Shown here: positions 1 through 8,316 of the stretch, in pieces | How the letters are laid out: every line of letters begins with the position of its first letter | Numbering within the stretch: the first letter of the stretch is position 1 | DNA from: Streptomyces sp. NRRL F-6492 | Lineage (GTDB): Bacteria > Actinomycetota > Actinomycetes > Streptomycetales > Streptomycetaceae | DNA: 64,000 nucleotides | Assembly: GCF_001280125.1 (NCBI RefSeq) | Contig: NZ_LGEG01000127.1 | Location: 93,111-157,110, forward strand | Reading direction: 5' to 3' | Translations under genes and position numbers: made by a program | The notes under the pieces: model-generated | What the model was told of the DNA's origin: nothing | The model's input: the letters and a program-made list of their open reading frames with translations, nothing else | Databases searched by the model: none

Positions 1-496
1 ACCCGTGAGTTCGGGGCAACAACCGTGCGCCCGGGGCGTCTTCGCGCGGCCGAACCGGGACGGAAGCGGCGAGAGCGCACGTTACGCGCCGGGTTTTCCG
101 CTTCGGCACGAGCAGCACGGCCCGCGCACGCGCCACGGGCTCCACCACCCCGCCCCCGTCCGCCCCCGCGCCCCCGCCCGCCGCGAGCAGAGCCGCCGCC
201 TCCGCCACCGAGGCCGTGCCCGTCGCGGCCAGGGGCGGCGCGGACGGGTGCGGTACGGACACGGCCGCCAACTCCCCGGCCGCGAACCCCCGCACCGGCA
301 CGCCGAGCACCGCCGCCGCCCCCGCGATCCCCGGCTCCGCCGCCCGCGCGTCCAGCGTGGCGAGGGACCGGACGGCCGCGCGCGTCAGCCCCGCCTCCCG
401 CAGGACCGCGTCCACGAGGGCCAGCACCTCGTCCACCGGAACGCCCGGCCGGGCGCCCGCACCGAGGTGCGCGGACGCCTCCCCATCCGATAGCAA
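1..496 (-). CDS. cobE: CobE/CbiG C-terminal-like cobalamin biosynthesis protein (3' end outside window)
   Basis: Read leftward, the frame gives a protein typical of the CobE / CbiG C-terminal family: GARPGVPVDEVLALVD near the start, then LATLDARAAEPG, then the GTASVAEAAALLA segment and LVPKRKTRRVTCALA near the end. These proteins act in the cobyrinic acid part of the B12 pathway, linked to ring contraction and lactone opening. The frame is still open at base 1, so the end is missing, and I cannot tell whether it stops soon or is fused to another Cob domain. The only plausible start is TTG at 496, just 6 bases from the divergent ZIP gene. No ATG or GTG lies upstream in frame before other coding sequence. 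The family call is firm and the start is uncertain. Confidence 0.7.
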   Translation of the reverse strand, partial: MLSDGEASAHLGAGARPGVPVDEVLALVDAVLREAGLTRAAVRSLATLDARAAEPGIAGAAAVLGVPVRGFAAGELAAVSVPHPSAPPLAATGTASVAEAAALLAAGGGAGADGGGVVEPVARARAVLLVPKRKTRRVTCALAASVPVRPREDAPGARLLPRTHG

Positions 497-502
497 AGCC
501 CC

Positions 503-1231
503 ATGGCTGTGGTCGTCGCGCTCGGCGCGTTCCTCATGACGCTCTTCGGAGGATGGGTCGCCGGGCGCGTCACCGACCGGCGTCACCTCGTCCTCGGACT
601 CGCCGGCGGGCTCATGCTCGGCGTCGTCGGACTCGACCTCCTGCCCGAGGCCCTGGAGGCCGCCGGGCAGGAGGTGTTCGGCGTCCCGGAGGCCCTGCTG
701 CTCTTCGTCGGCGGCTTCCTCTTCGCCCACGTCGTGGAGCGCCTGCTCGCCGTACGCCGGGCCGCGCACGGGGTCGCGGCCGACGAGAGGGTGCCCCAGG
801 TGGGCATGACGGCCGCCGCCGCGATGGTCGGCCACAGCCTCATGGACGGCATCGCGCTCGGCGCCGCCTTCCAGGTCGGCGGCGGCATGGGCGCCACCGT
901 CGCCCTCGCCGTCATCACCCACGACTTCGCCGACGGCTTCAACACGTACACGATCACGAGCCTCTACGGGAACGCGCGCCGCAAGGCCCTCGCGATGCTC
1001 GTCGCGGACGCCGTCGCCCCGGTTCTCGGCGCCGCCTCCACTCTGCTGTTCACCCTTCCGGAGGAACTTCTTGGCAGCTATCTCGGCTTCTTCGGCGGCG
1101 CCCTGCTCTACCTCGCCGCCGCCGAGATCCTGCCCGAGGCCCACCACGACCACCCCGCCCGTTCCACCCTGCTGTGTACGGTGGCGGGCGTCGGCTTCAT
1201 CTGGCTCGTGGTGGGGGCCTCCGGGGGCTGA
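503..1231 (+). CDS. ZIP family divalent metal transporter
   Basis: A 242-residue polytopic membrane protein with the two metal-site helices of the ZIP family: HSLMDGIALG in the fourth helix (about residues 113-122) and HDFADG in the fifth (about 141-146). ZIP proteins move Zn2+, Fe2+, Mn2+ or Co2+ into the cytoplasm. It reads away from cobE and converges on cobB with a gap of only 2 bases and no terminator. Its position inside a cobalamin gene block suggests cobalt supply, but that is inference and zinc is equally possible. No ribosome binding site precedes the ATG, which fits leaderless translation. GTG at 509 is an alternative start. Confidence 0.85.
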   Translation: MAVVVALGAFLMTLFGGWVAGRVTDRRHLVLGLAGGLMLGVVGLDLLPEALEAAGQEVFGVPEALLLFVGGFLFAHVVERLLAVRRAAHGVAADERVPQVGMTAAAAMVGHSLMDGIALGAAFQVGGGMGATVALAVITHDFADGFNTYTITSLYGNARRKALAMLVADAVAPVLGAASTLLFTLPEELLGSYLGFFGGALLYLAAAEILPEAHHDHPARSTLLCTVAGVGFIWLVVGASGG

Positions 1232-1233
1232 CC

Positions 1234-2598
1234 TCACGCGACCGGACCGCCGTCGCCACCCGCGCACCGCGCCACGAACCGCGCCGCCGCCCCGGGAGCG
1301 CCCGCCCAGTGCGTGTGCACGTAACTGGCGTGCACCCCTCCCTGGACGAAGCCCTCCACCCGCCGCTCGGGCTGCCGCAGCCCCCACGCGGCCCGCGCCC
1401 CGGCGCCCGGCTCGATCACGGTGCGGTGGAACTCGTGCCCCCGCATCCGCGCCCCGGCCGGCGCGAGCACGCTGTCGCTGACGGCGACCGCGTCCCGGTA
1501 CCCGAGCGTCAGCCGCTCCGACATGCGCGCGTCGGCGTCGAGCACCCCGCACATGGGCGTGCCGTCCAGCGACCGCGCCAGGTAGAGCAGCCCGGCGCAC
1601 TCGGCCGCGACCGGCGCGCCCGAGGCGGCGAGCTCGGCCACGGCCTTCCGCAGCGGCTCGTTGGCGGACAGCTCGCCCCCGTACACCTCGGGGAAGCCGC
1701 CGCCGATCACCAGCCCGGAGGTCCCCTCGGGCAGGGCCTCGTCCCGCAGCGGGTCGAAGGCGACGACCTCGGCGCCGGCGGCGGTCAGCAGCTCGGTGTG
1801 CTCGGCGTACGAGAACGTGAACGCGGCCCCGCCCGCCATCGCGATCCGGGGCCGGCCCGCGACCGCGCGCCCCGCGGCCTCCGGCGACCACGCCTCCGCG
1901 GACAGCTCCGGAGCCGACCGCGCGAGCGCGAGCAGCGCCTCCATGTCGCACCCGGCGAGCACCTGTTCGGCCTGCGCCGCCACCGCCTCCACGGCGGCGG
2001 CCTGCCGCTCGGCCACCGGCACGAGCCCCAGGTGCCGCGACGGCGTCGCCACGGCGGGCGCCCGCCGCAGCACGCCGAGGACCGGCACCCCGGACTCCCC
2101 GAGCGCCTCCCGCAGCAGGTGCTCGTGCCGGTCGGTCGCGACCTTGTTGAGGATCACGCCCCCGATCCGCACCTCCGGGTCCCAGGACGCGAACCCGTGC
2201 ACGAGCGCCGCCACCGACCGCGACTGCGACGACGCGTCCACGACCAGCACCACCGGTGCCTTGAGGAGCTTCGACACCTGCGCGGTGGACGCCAGCTCGC
2301 CCTGGTCGGCGGCCCCGTCGTACAGGCCCATGACCCCCTCGACCACGGCCAGGTCGCAGCCGCGCGACCCGTGCAGGAAGAGCGGCGCCACCAGGCCCGT
2401 CCCGCACATGTACGCGTCGAGGTTGCGCCCCGGGCGGCCCGTCGCGAGCGCGTGGTAGCCGGGGTCGATGTAGTCCGGGCCGACCTTGTGCGGGGAGACG
2501 GCCAGGCCACGGCCCGCGAACGCGGCCATCAGGCCGGTCGCGACCGTGGTCTTGCCCGCGCCCGAGGAGGGCGCGGCGATGACGAGACGTGCTACCAC
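1234..2598 (-). CDS. cobB: Cobyrinate a,c-diamide synthase
   Basis: CobB/CbiA amidates the a and c side chains of (hydrogeno)cobyrinic acid using ATP and glutamine. The 454-residue protein opens with the dethiobiotin-synthetase-like ATP site APSSGAGKTTVATG. It ends with a class I glutamine amidotransferase domain that has the nucleophile cysteine in AAECAGLLYL and the histidine in GHEFHRTVIE. The start is the GTG at 2598, giving VVARLVIAAPSSG, and it overlaps the end of cobO by 7 bases, so translation is probably coupled. It is the last gene of the riboswitch-controlled operon. Longer upstream frames are non-coding overlap with cobO. Confidence 0.93.
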   Translation of the reverse strand: MVARLVIAAPSSGAGKTTVATGLMAAFAGRGLAVSPHKVGPDYIDPGYHALATGRPGRNLDAYMCGTGLVAPLFLHGSRGCDLAVVEGVMGLYDGAADQGELASTAQVSKLLKAPVVLVVDASSQSRSVAALVHGFASWDPEVRIGGVILNKVATDRHEHLLREALGESGVPVLGVLRRAPAVATPSRHLGLVPVAERQAAAVEAVAAQAEQVLAGCDMEALLALARSAPELSAEAWSPEAAGRAVAGRPRIAMAGGAAFTFSYAEHTELLTAAGAEVVAFDPLRDEALPEGTSGLVIGGGFPEVYGGELSANEPLRKAVAELAASGAPVAAECAGLLYLARSLDGTPMCGVLDADARMSERLTLGYRDAVAVSDSVLAPAGARMRGHEFHRTVIEPGAGARAAWGLRQPERRVEGFVQGGVHASYVHTHWAGAPGAAARFVARCAGGDGGPVA

Positions 2599-3200
2599 TC
2601 GATGCCCCGCTGGCCCTTCTGACCGGCGTCCATCGGGTGCTTGACCTTGGACATGTCGGTGACGAGGTCCGCGAAGTCCACCAGCTCCCGCGGCGCGTTG
2701 CGGCCGGTGATGACGACGTGCTGCTGCCCGGGCCGCCTCCGCAGCACCTCCACGACCTCGTTCACGTCGATCCAGCCCCAGTGCAGCAGGTAGGCGAACT
2801 CGTCGAGGACGTAGAACTTGTACCTCTCCTCCGCGAGGTCCCGCTTGACCTGCTCCCAGCCCTCGCGCGCCTTGTCCTCGTGCGACTGCTCGCCCTCGGC
2901 GACCTCGCGCTGGATCCAGGACCAGCCCTCGCCCATCTTGTTCCAGGTGACCGTGCCGCCCTTGCCGGTCTCGCCGAGCGCCTTGAGGGCGTTCTCCTCG
3001 CCGACCTTCCACTTGGCGGACTTCACGAACTGGAACACCCCGATCGGCCAGCCCTGGTTCCAGGCGCGCAGCGCCATCCCGAAGGCGGCGGTCGACTTCC
3101 CCTTGCCGACGCCCGTGTGCACCATCACCAGCGCGCGGTTGCGGCGCTGGCGGGTGGTCAGACCGTCGTCGGGAACGACGGTCGGCTGTCCCTGCGGCAT
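2592..3200 (-). CDS. cobO: Cob(I)yrinic acid a,c-diamide adenosyltransferase
   Basis: CobO/BtuR attaches the adenosyl group from ATP to the reduced cobalt of corrinoids, forming the upper ligand of coenzyme B12. At 202 residues it has the normal length for the family. It carries the modified P-loop HTGVGKGKSTAAFG, followed by WNQGWPIGVFQFVKSAKW and the VLDEFAYLLHWGW segment. The ATG overlaps the stop codon of the chelatase gene by one base (TAATG) and its own end overlaps cobB, so three genes are translationally linked. Confidence 0.95.
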   Translation of the reverse strand: MPQGQPTVVPDDGLTTRQRRNRALVMVHTGVGKGKSTAAFGMALRAWNQGWPIGVFQFVKSAKWKVGEENALKALGETGKGGTVTWNKMGEGWSWIQREVAEGEQSHEDKAREGWEQVKRDLAEERYKFYVLDEFAYLLHWGWIDVNEVVEVLRRRPGQQHVVITGRNAPRELVDFADLVTDMSKVKHPMDAGQKGQRGIEW

Positions 3201-5290
3201 TAAGCGGCCCTCCTGGCTGTCCGTGCTGCGTGTCCTGCCTGTACGTCCCTGACGAGGCCGGCGATCGAGTCGGCGCGCAGCTCGTCCAACGTCACGGCCG
3301 TGCCGCCGAGTTCGCGCGCGAGCTGCCCCGCGAGGCCGAGCCGCACCGGCCCGGTCTCGCAGTCCACGACCACCGACGCCGTGCCCTCGGCGGCGTGCAG
3401 CCGCGCCGCGCGGGCGGCGAGCGCCACCGGGTCGCCGGCCGCGCGGCCCCCGGTCGCCCGCCCGTCCGTCACGACGACGAGCAGGGGGCGGCGCGAGGGG
3501 TCCCGCAGCCGCTCGACCCGCAGCACGTCGTGCGCCTTGAGCAGCCCGGCCGAGAGCGGGGTGCGCCCGCCCGTCGGCAGCTGTTCGAGCCGGGCGGCGG
3601 CCGCGTCCACGGACGAGGTCGGCGGCAGCGCCACCTCGGCGTCCCGGCCGCGGAAGGTGACCAGGCCGACCTTGTCGCGCCGCTGGTAGGCGTCGAGGAG
3701 CAGCGAGAGGACCGCGCCCTTGACCGCGCTCATCCGCTGCCGGGCCGCCATCGAGCCCGAGGCGTCGACCGCGAAGAGCACGAGGTTGCCCTCGCGGCCC
3801 TCCCGGGTCGCCTGCCGCAGGTCGTCGCGCCGGACCACGAGCCCCCGCCCGGTCCGCCCGCGCGCCTTCTGGTGCGGGGCGGCCGCCTGCACGGTCGCCG
3901 CCAGGTGCAGCTTGGTCAGCGCGCCCCGGGGCCGGACGGAGCCGGTCGTGCGGCCGTGCTCGGTGCGGGCCCGGGAGCGGCGCCCGGCCGCGCCCTCGCC
4001 GAGACCGGGCACGCTCAGGGCCTTCGTACGGAAGGGCTCGGCGGCCTTGACGGCGGCCCGCTCGCCGGAACCGGCCCCGGCCTTCTGCGGCGCGGGTTCG
4101 GGCGCGGACCCGGGCTCGGGGGCTTCTTCCGGCGCCGGTACGTCCTCGGGCGCGGGCCCGTCGCCCTGCGGCGGGATCCCGCCGCCGTCCGGACCGCCCC
4201 CGCCGTCCCCCGGGCCGCCGTCGCCGGGGCCGTCCGGCTCCGGGTCGGGGTCCTCGTCCGGGCCGGACTCCGGCTCCTCGCCCCCGAACCGCTCCAGGGT
4301 CTCGTCGAGCTTGTCCTCGTCGAGCCCCGGCGCGTCGAAGGGCGAGCGCCGGCGGCGGTGGGGGAGGGCCAGGAGCGCGGCCTGCCGCACGTCCTCGGAG
4401 GTGACCTCGGTCCGTCCGGCCCAGGCGGCGAGCGCGGTGGCCGCGCGGGCCATGACGATGTCGGCGCGCATGCCGTCCACCTCGAACGCGGCGCAGGTCG
4501 CGGCGATCTGGAGCAGGACGGCGTCCCCGAGGGTCACCCGCGGAAGGAGGGCGCGCGCGGCGACGATCCGTTCGCGCAGCGCGCTCTCCTCGCCGGTCCA
4601 GCGCGCGGCGAACGCGGCCGGGTCGTCCTCGAAGGCGAGCCGCCGCCGCACGACCTCCACCCGCTGCTCGGGCTCGCGGGAGGCGGCGACCTCCACGGTC
4701 AGTCCGAACCGGTCGAGGAGCTGCGGCCGCAGCTCGCCCTCCTCGGGGTTCATCGTCCCGACGAGCAGGAACCGGGCGGCGTGCCGCACGGAGACGCCCT
4801 CGCGCTCGACGTTCGAGAAGCCCATGGCGGCGGCGTCGAGCAGCAGGTCGATCAGGTGGTCGTGGAGGAGGTTGACCTCGTCGACGTACAGGATGCCCCG
4901 GTGCGCGTCGGCGAGCAGCCCCGGCTCGAACGCCTTCACGCCCTCCGCGAGCGCCTTCTCGATGTCGAGCGAACCGACGAGCCGGTCCTCGGAGGCGCCG
5001 ACGGGCAGTTCGACCATCCGCGCGGGCCGCGCGACCCCCGGACCCGCCTCGTGCGGCCCGTCCGGGCAGCCCGGGTCGGGCGACGCCGGGTCGCAGCCGA
5101 ACCGGCAGCCCGCGACCACCGGCACGGCGGGCAGCAGCTCGGCGAGCGCCCGCACGGCGGTGGACTTCGCGGTGCCCTTCTCGCCCCGGACCAGCACACC
5201 GCCCACGGCCGGGCTGACGGCGTTGAGCAGCAGCGCGAGCCGCAGGTCGTCCATGCCGACGACGGCGGTGAACGGATACCGGGTGCTCAT
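3200..5290 (-). CDS. Fused ChlI/ChlD-type metal chelatase ATPase (putative cobaltochelatase subunit)
   Basis: A 696-residue protein joining an AAA+ ATPase (ChlI/BchI-like) to a von Willebrand A domain (ChlD/BchD-like). Visible motifs are Walker A GEKGTAKST (about residues 36-44), Walker B ILYVDEVNLL, a Pro/Glu/Gly-rich hinge at about 345-430, and the MIDAS residues DASGSM and TGGRTPLS plus the VVTDGRA strand in the C-terminal third. A cysteine-bearing insertion (GCRFGCDPASPDPGC) follows Walker A. In actinobacteria this fused protein is thought to energise CobN in aerobic cobalt insertion, but no cobN is present in this window. The ATG at 5290 is chosen because GGAGAGGAC precedes it; the in-frame sequence further upstream is repetitive and looks non-coding. 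Confidence 0.88.
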   Translation of the reverse strand: MSTRYPFTAVVGMDDLRLALLLNAVSPAVGGVLVRGEKGTAKSTAVRALAELLPAVPVVAGCRFGCDPASPDPGCPDGPHEAGPGVARPARMVELPVGASEDRLVGSLDIEKALAEGVKAFEPGLLADAHRGILYVDEVNLLHDHLIDLLLDAAAMGFSNVEREGVSVRHAARFLLVGTMNPEEGELRPQLLDRFGLTVEVAASREPEQRVEVVRRRLAFEDDPAAFAARWTGEESALRERIVAARALLPRVTLGDAVLLQIAATCAAFEVDGMRADIVMARAATALAAWAGRTEVTSEDVRQAALLALPHRRRRSPFDAPGLDEDKLDETLERFGGEEPESGPDEDPDPEPDGPGDGGPGDGGGGPDGGGIPPQGDGPAPEDVPAPEEAPEPGSAPEPAPQKAGAGSGERAAVKAAEPFRTKALSVPGLGEGAAGRRSRARTEHGRTTGSVRPRGALTKLHLAATVQAAAPHQKARGRTGRGLVVRRDDLRQATREGREGNLVLFAVDASGSMAARQRMSAVKGAVLSLLLDAYQRRDKVGLVTFRGRDAEVALPPTSSVDAAAARLEQLPTGGRTPLSAGLLKAHDVLRVERLRDPSRRPLLVVVTDGRATGGRAAGDPVALAARAARLHAAEGTASVVVDCETGPVRLGLAGQLARELGGTAVTLDELRADSIAGLVRDVQAGHAARTARRAA

Positions 5291-5513
5291 CGGGTGGTCC
5301 TCTCCTCGGATTCGTTGCGCCTGCGCGAGCGGCCCGGCCACGGGTCCGACGCGTCCTTCGTGCGGCTCCGCCACGGGTCCGGCGTCGCCCGTGCGCGGTG
5401 CCGCCCCGGGTCGGGACCGTGGCCCGCGCGGTGCCGCCCCGGGTCCGGCGCGCGGCCCGCGCGCGTCCTCGCGGCGCCCCCGCGCACGGCGGCCCCGGGC
5501 CGCGCCCCCGCGC
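5291..5513. repeat. G+C-rich repetitive gap between cobQ and chelatase gene
   Basis: The 223 bases between cobQ and the chelatase gene are almost pure G/C and contain a 20-base direct repeat with core GGTGCCGCCCCGGG at 5393-5412 and 5426-5445, a 33-base period. Further degenerate copies of GACCCGTGGC lie nearby. I see no convincing reading frame. The other genes of this operon overlap by 1 to 7 bases, so this gap is out of character. Confidence 0.6.
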
Positions 5514-7061
5514 TCACGGCGCCCCCGGCGGCACGAACGGCAGCCCCGCCGGGGCGCCCTCCTCGATCAGCCGCAGCAGCGCGTCCGTGTCCGCGTGCTC
5601 CTCGATCAGGTCGCCCAGCCGGTCGAGCTGTTCCTCGCGCAGCGCGCCGAACGACGTGTCCGGGGCCGGGACGAACCGGCGCCCGGCCGCCGCCGCGACC
5701 TCCCGCAGGAACGCCCGCCGGAAGCCGTCGCTCTCCAGGGAGCCGTGCCAGTGGGTGCCCCACACGGAGCCGACCCGGCAGCCGTCCAAGAACGGCTCTC
5801 CCCCTCGCACGTCCGCGACGCCGTGGTGGATCTCGTACCCCTCGACCCGCTCGCCGAGCGCCTCGCCGACCGGCCGGGCCAGGGTCTTCCCGGCCTCGAA
5901 CCGCACCCGTACGGGAAGCAGGCCGAGCCCGTCGACCACACCGGCCCTCGACTCGACCTCGTCCTCGATCCGCTCGCCCAGGACCTGGAAGCCGCCGCAG
6001 ACGCCGAGCACCGGGCGGCCCTCGGCCGCGCGCCGGGCCAGGGCGTCCGCGAGGCCGCGCTCCCGCAGCCAGGCGAGCGCCTTCACCGTGCCGCGCGTGC
6101 CCGGCACGACGACCAGGTCCGCGTCGACCAGTTCCTCCGGCCGGTCCACGAACCGGACGACCACGCCCGGCTCGGCCGCCAGCGCGTCCACGTCCGTGAA
6201 GTTGGACATCAGGGGGACGGCGCACACGGCGACCCGCAGCACGTCCGCGCCGACCGGCGGCGCCACGACCGACTCCCGGACGGTGCCCCGCAGGGAGACC
6301 CTCCCCCAAGGTCTCGACTTCGCTCGACCAGGGGGGACCCCCATCCCGTCCTCCTCGTCGATGCCGAGCCCGTGCGCGTACGGCAGGACGCCGAAGGTCC
6401 GGCGCCCGGTCAGGCCGTGCAGCATGTCGAGCCCGGGTTCCAGCAGGCTCACGTCGCCCCGGAACTTGTTCACCAGGTACCCGGCGACGAGCGCCTGGTC
6501 CTCCGGCGACAGCAGCGCCGTCGTGCCGAAGAACTGGGCGAAGACCCCGCCCCGGTCGATGTCCCCGACCACCACCACGGGCAGCTTCGCGGCCCGCGCT
6601 ATCCCCATGTTCACGATGTCGGTGCGCCGCAGGTTGATCTCGGCCGGGCTGCCGGCGCCCTCGCAGATCACCGCGTCGTACGTGCTCCGCAGCTCCTCCA
6701 GGCACGCCATGACCGGCTCGAACAGCTCCTTCTGCCGTCCCCCGTGGTAGCCGCGCGCGCTCAGCTCGCCCACCGGCTTCCCCATCAGGACGACCTGGCT
6801 GGAGCGGTCGCTCCCCGGCTTGAGCAGCACCGGGTTCATCAGCGCGGTCGGCTCGACCCGGGCGGCCTGCGCCTGCATGGCCTGGGCCCGCCCGATCTCG
6901 GCGCCCTCGCGCGTGACGAAGGAGTTGAGGGACATGTTCTGCCCCTTGAACGGCGCCACCTTCAGGCCCTTGCGGACCAGCCAGCGGCAGATCCCGGCCG
7001 TCACGACGCTCTTGCCCGCGTCGGACGTGGTCCCGGCGACCAGCAGCCCCCCGCCCCTCAT
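5514..7061 (-). CDS. cobQ: Cobyric acid synthase
   Basis: CobQ/CbiP amidates the b, d, e and g side chains of adenosyl-cobyrinic acid a,c-diamide. The 515-residue protein starts with the ATP site AGTTSDAGKSVVTAG. Its C-terminal amidotransferase domain has the nucleophile in GVCGGFQVLGERI and a histidine in EGYEIHHG. The ATG at 7061 overlaps the cobD stop (ATGA), so the two are coupled. An unusual stretch, GMGVPPGRAKSRPWGRVSL, is encoded by a palindromic repeat (separate entry) lying between the ATPase and amidotransferase halves. The frame stays open through it. Confidence 0.95.
   Translation of the reverse strand: MRGGGLLVAGTTSDAGKSVVTAGICRWLVRKGLKVAPFKGQNMSLNSFVTREGAEIGRAQAMQAQAARVEPTALMNPVLLKPGSDRSSQVVLMGKPVGELSARGYHGGRQKELFEPVMACLEELRSTYDAVICEGAGSPAEINLRRTDIVNMGIARAAKLPVVVVGDIDRGGVFAQFFGTTALLSPEDQALVAGYLVNKFRGDVSLLEPGLDMLHGLTGRRTFGVLPYAHGLGIDEEDGMGVPPGRAKSRPWGRVSLRGTVRESVVAPPVGADVLRVAVCAVPLMSNFTDVDALAAEPGVVVRFVDRPEELVDADLVVVPGTRGTVKALAWLRERGLADALARRAAEGRPVLGVCGGFQVLGERIEDEVESRAGVVDGLGLLPVRVRFEAGKTLARPVGEALGERVEGYEIHHGVADVRGGEPFLDGCRVGSVWGTHWHGSLESDGFRRAFLREVAAAAGRRFVPAPDTSFGALREEQLDRLGDLIEEHADTDALLRLIEEGAPAGLPFVPPGAP
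6298..6344. repeat. Palindromic repeat carried in frame within cobQ
   Basis: Bases 6303-6307 (CCCCC) face 6331-6336 (GGGGGG), and inside them TCGA / TCGA surround CTTCGC, making a strong hairpin. From memory, near-identical palindromes recur at many places in Streptomyces genomes, both between and inside genes. Here it adds about 15 residues to CobQ without breaking the frame. Confidence 0.7.
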
Positions 7062-8029
7062 GAACTCCTCCGCTTCCCGCGCCCCACGGCGTCGGCGATC
7101 AGCCGGCCGCCCACACAGGCGGCCAGGGTCAGCGCGGTCACCCGGCGCGAGAGCGCCACCGCCCGTTCGACGTCCGCCACCTCGACGGCCCGCCCCTCCC
7201 CGTTGAGCACCGGCCGGTGCTCGACGCGCCCGCCGTACGAGAGGGTGCCCCCGAGCCGTACGCCCAACGCGCCCGCGAAGGAGGCCTCGACCGGACCCGC
7301 GTTCGGGCTCGGGTGCTTCGACGCGTCCGCCCGCCAGGCCCGTACGGCCCCGCGCGGATCGCCCCCGGCGACGGTGGCGAGCACGGCCGTCAGGCGCGCG
7401 CCCGGCCAGCCGGCCAGGTCGTCGAGCCGGGCCGAGGCCCAGCCGAAGCGGCGGTACCGGGGCGACTTGTGGCCGACCATCGCGTCCAGGGTGTTGACCG
7501 CCCGGAAGCCGACGAGTCCCGGCACGCCCGCGACCGCGCCCCAGAACAGGGCGCCGACCACGGCGTCCGAGGTGTTCTCGGCGACCGACTCGACGACCGC
7601 GCGGGCCATCGCGGGACCGTCCAGGGACTGCGGGTCGCGCCCGCACAGGTGCGGAAGGCGCTCGCGGGCCACCTCCAGGTCCCCGGCGGCCAGCGCCCCG
7701 CCGATCGCGCGGGCCTCCCGCCCCAGGGTCGTACCGCCGACGACGGCCCACACGGCGGCGGCGGTCAGGGCGACGGCGGCGGCCGGCCGGTCCCGCACGG
7801 CCCGGGCGGCGAGGGCGCCGAGGGCGGCGGTGGAGCCGGCGCAGACGGCGGCGTGCAGGGCGCCCCAGCCCCGGTGGTCGTGGTGGAGGCGCTTCTCGAC
7901 GGCGGCGGCGGTCCGGCCGAACGCGGCGACGGGGTGCCCCCGGCGGGGGTCGCCGAGGAGCAGATCGACGGCGAGGCCCGCGGCCGCGCCGTACGCGAAG
8001 ACACCGGTGGCTCTGCTGCGGCCGGGCAT
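7058..8029 (-). CDS. cobD: Adenosylcobinamide-phosphate synthase
   Basis: CobD/CbiB is an integral membrane enzyme that joins the aminopropanol arm to adenosylcobyric acid. At 323 residues it has the usual length. The family's N-terminal motif LLLGDPRRGHPVAAFG is present, as are the central VVESVAENTSDAVVGALFWG and NTLDAMVGHKSPRYRRFG segments with their conserved charged residues. It is the first gene of the operon. Its ATG at 8029 follows GAGGAC and a B12 riboswitch, so expression should fall when adenosylcobalamin is plentiful. Confidence 0.94.
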   Translation of the reverse strand: MPGRSRATGVFAYGAAAGLAVDLLLGDPRRGHPVAAFGRTAAAVEKRLHHDHRGWGALHAAVCAGSTAALGALAARAVRDRPAAAVALTAAAVWAVVGGTTLGREARAIGGALAAGDLEVARERLPHLCGRDPQSLDGPAMARAVVESVAENTSDAVVGALFWGAVAGVPGLVGFRAVNTLDAMVGHKSPRYRRFGWASARLDDLAGWPGARLTAVLATVAGGDPRGAVRAWRADASKHPSPNAGPVEASFAGALGVRLGGTLSYGGRVEHRPVLNGEGRAVEVADVERAVALSRRVTALTLAACVGGRLIADAVGRGKRRSS

Positions 8030-8059
8030 GGCGCTATGTCCTCACTCAGGGTCCGCGCC

Positions 8060-8205
8060 CTGGATCGACGTGACCGGCGGCGAGAGTTCCTGGCTCCCGG
8101 ACCCCTCGGATCCGGTCACAGTGGCGGGACCGCGCCGGATTCGCACCGGACTTCCTCTGCTGCCGCCGTAATGGCCTCGGCAGTCCACCACGCCCCGAGA
8201 ACGGG
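8060..8205 (-). promoter_or_regulatory. Cobalamin (AdoCbl) riboswitch
   Basis: Read on the minus strand, this leader has the hallmark sequences of the class: CCGGTGCGAATCCGGCGCGG leading into CCCGCCACTG (the CAGTGGC box lies at 8119-8125), then GGAGCCAGGAACTC (complement of 8084-8097). The downstream stretch up to 8031 includes the ribosome binding site of cobD. Expected action is to sequester that site when coenzyme B12 binds. The exact 5' end is estimated. Confidence 0.93.
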
Positions 8206-8260
8206 CGTCAACCCGCCCTTGACCTGCGGCGGCGCACTGTGCGGAGCGCCACAGGAACGA

Positions 8261-8300
8261 GGCCGGGCGGCCCGCTCCCGAAGGTGCGGACCGCCCGGCC
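8261..8300 (-). terminator. Hairpin downstream of the phosphate transporter pair
   Basis: GGCCGGGCGG at 8261-8270 pairs perfectly with CCGCCCGGCC at 8291-8300, just beyond the stop of the small membrane protein gene. There is no long T run, as is usual for Streptomyces terminators. Confidence 0.7.
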
Positions 8301-8316
8301 GGCGGAGCGGGGACCG

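Noticed and set aside
25..2622. Very long rightward reading frame opposite the cob genes
   Set aside because: Low-complexity Arg/Pro/Gly protein, antisense to cobB and cobE; a by-product of high G+C.
3720..8171. A 1483-codon rightward frame across the cobalamin operon
   Set aside because: Ser/Arg/Pro-rich with no domain, and lies antisense to well-supported cob genes.
8060..8205. Small protein gene in the cobD leader
   Set aside because: Frames exist but the sequence is fully accounted for by the B12 riboswitch.
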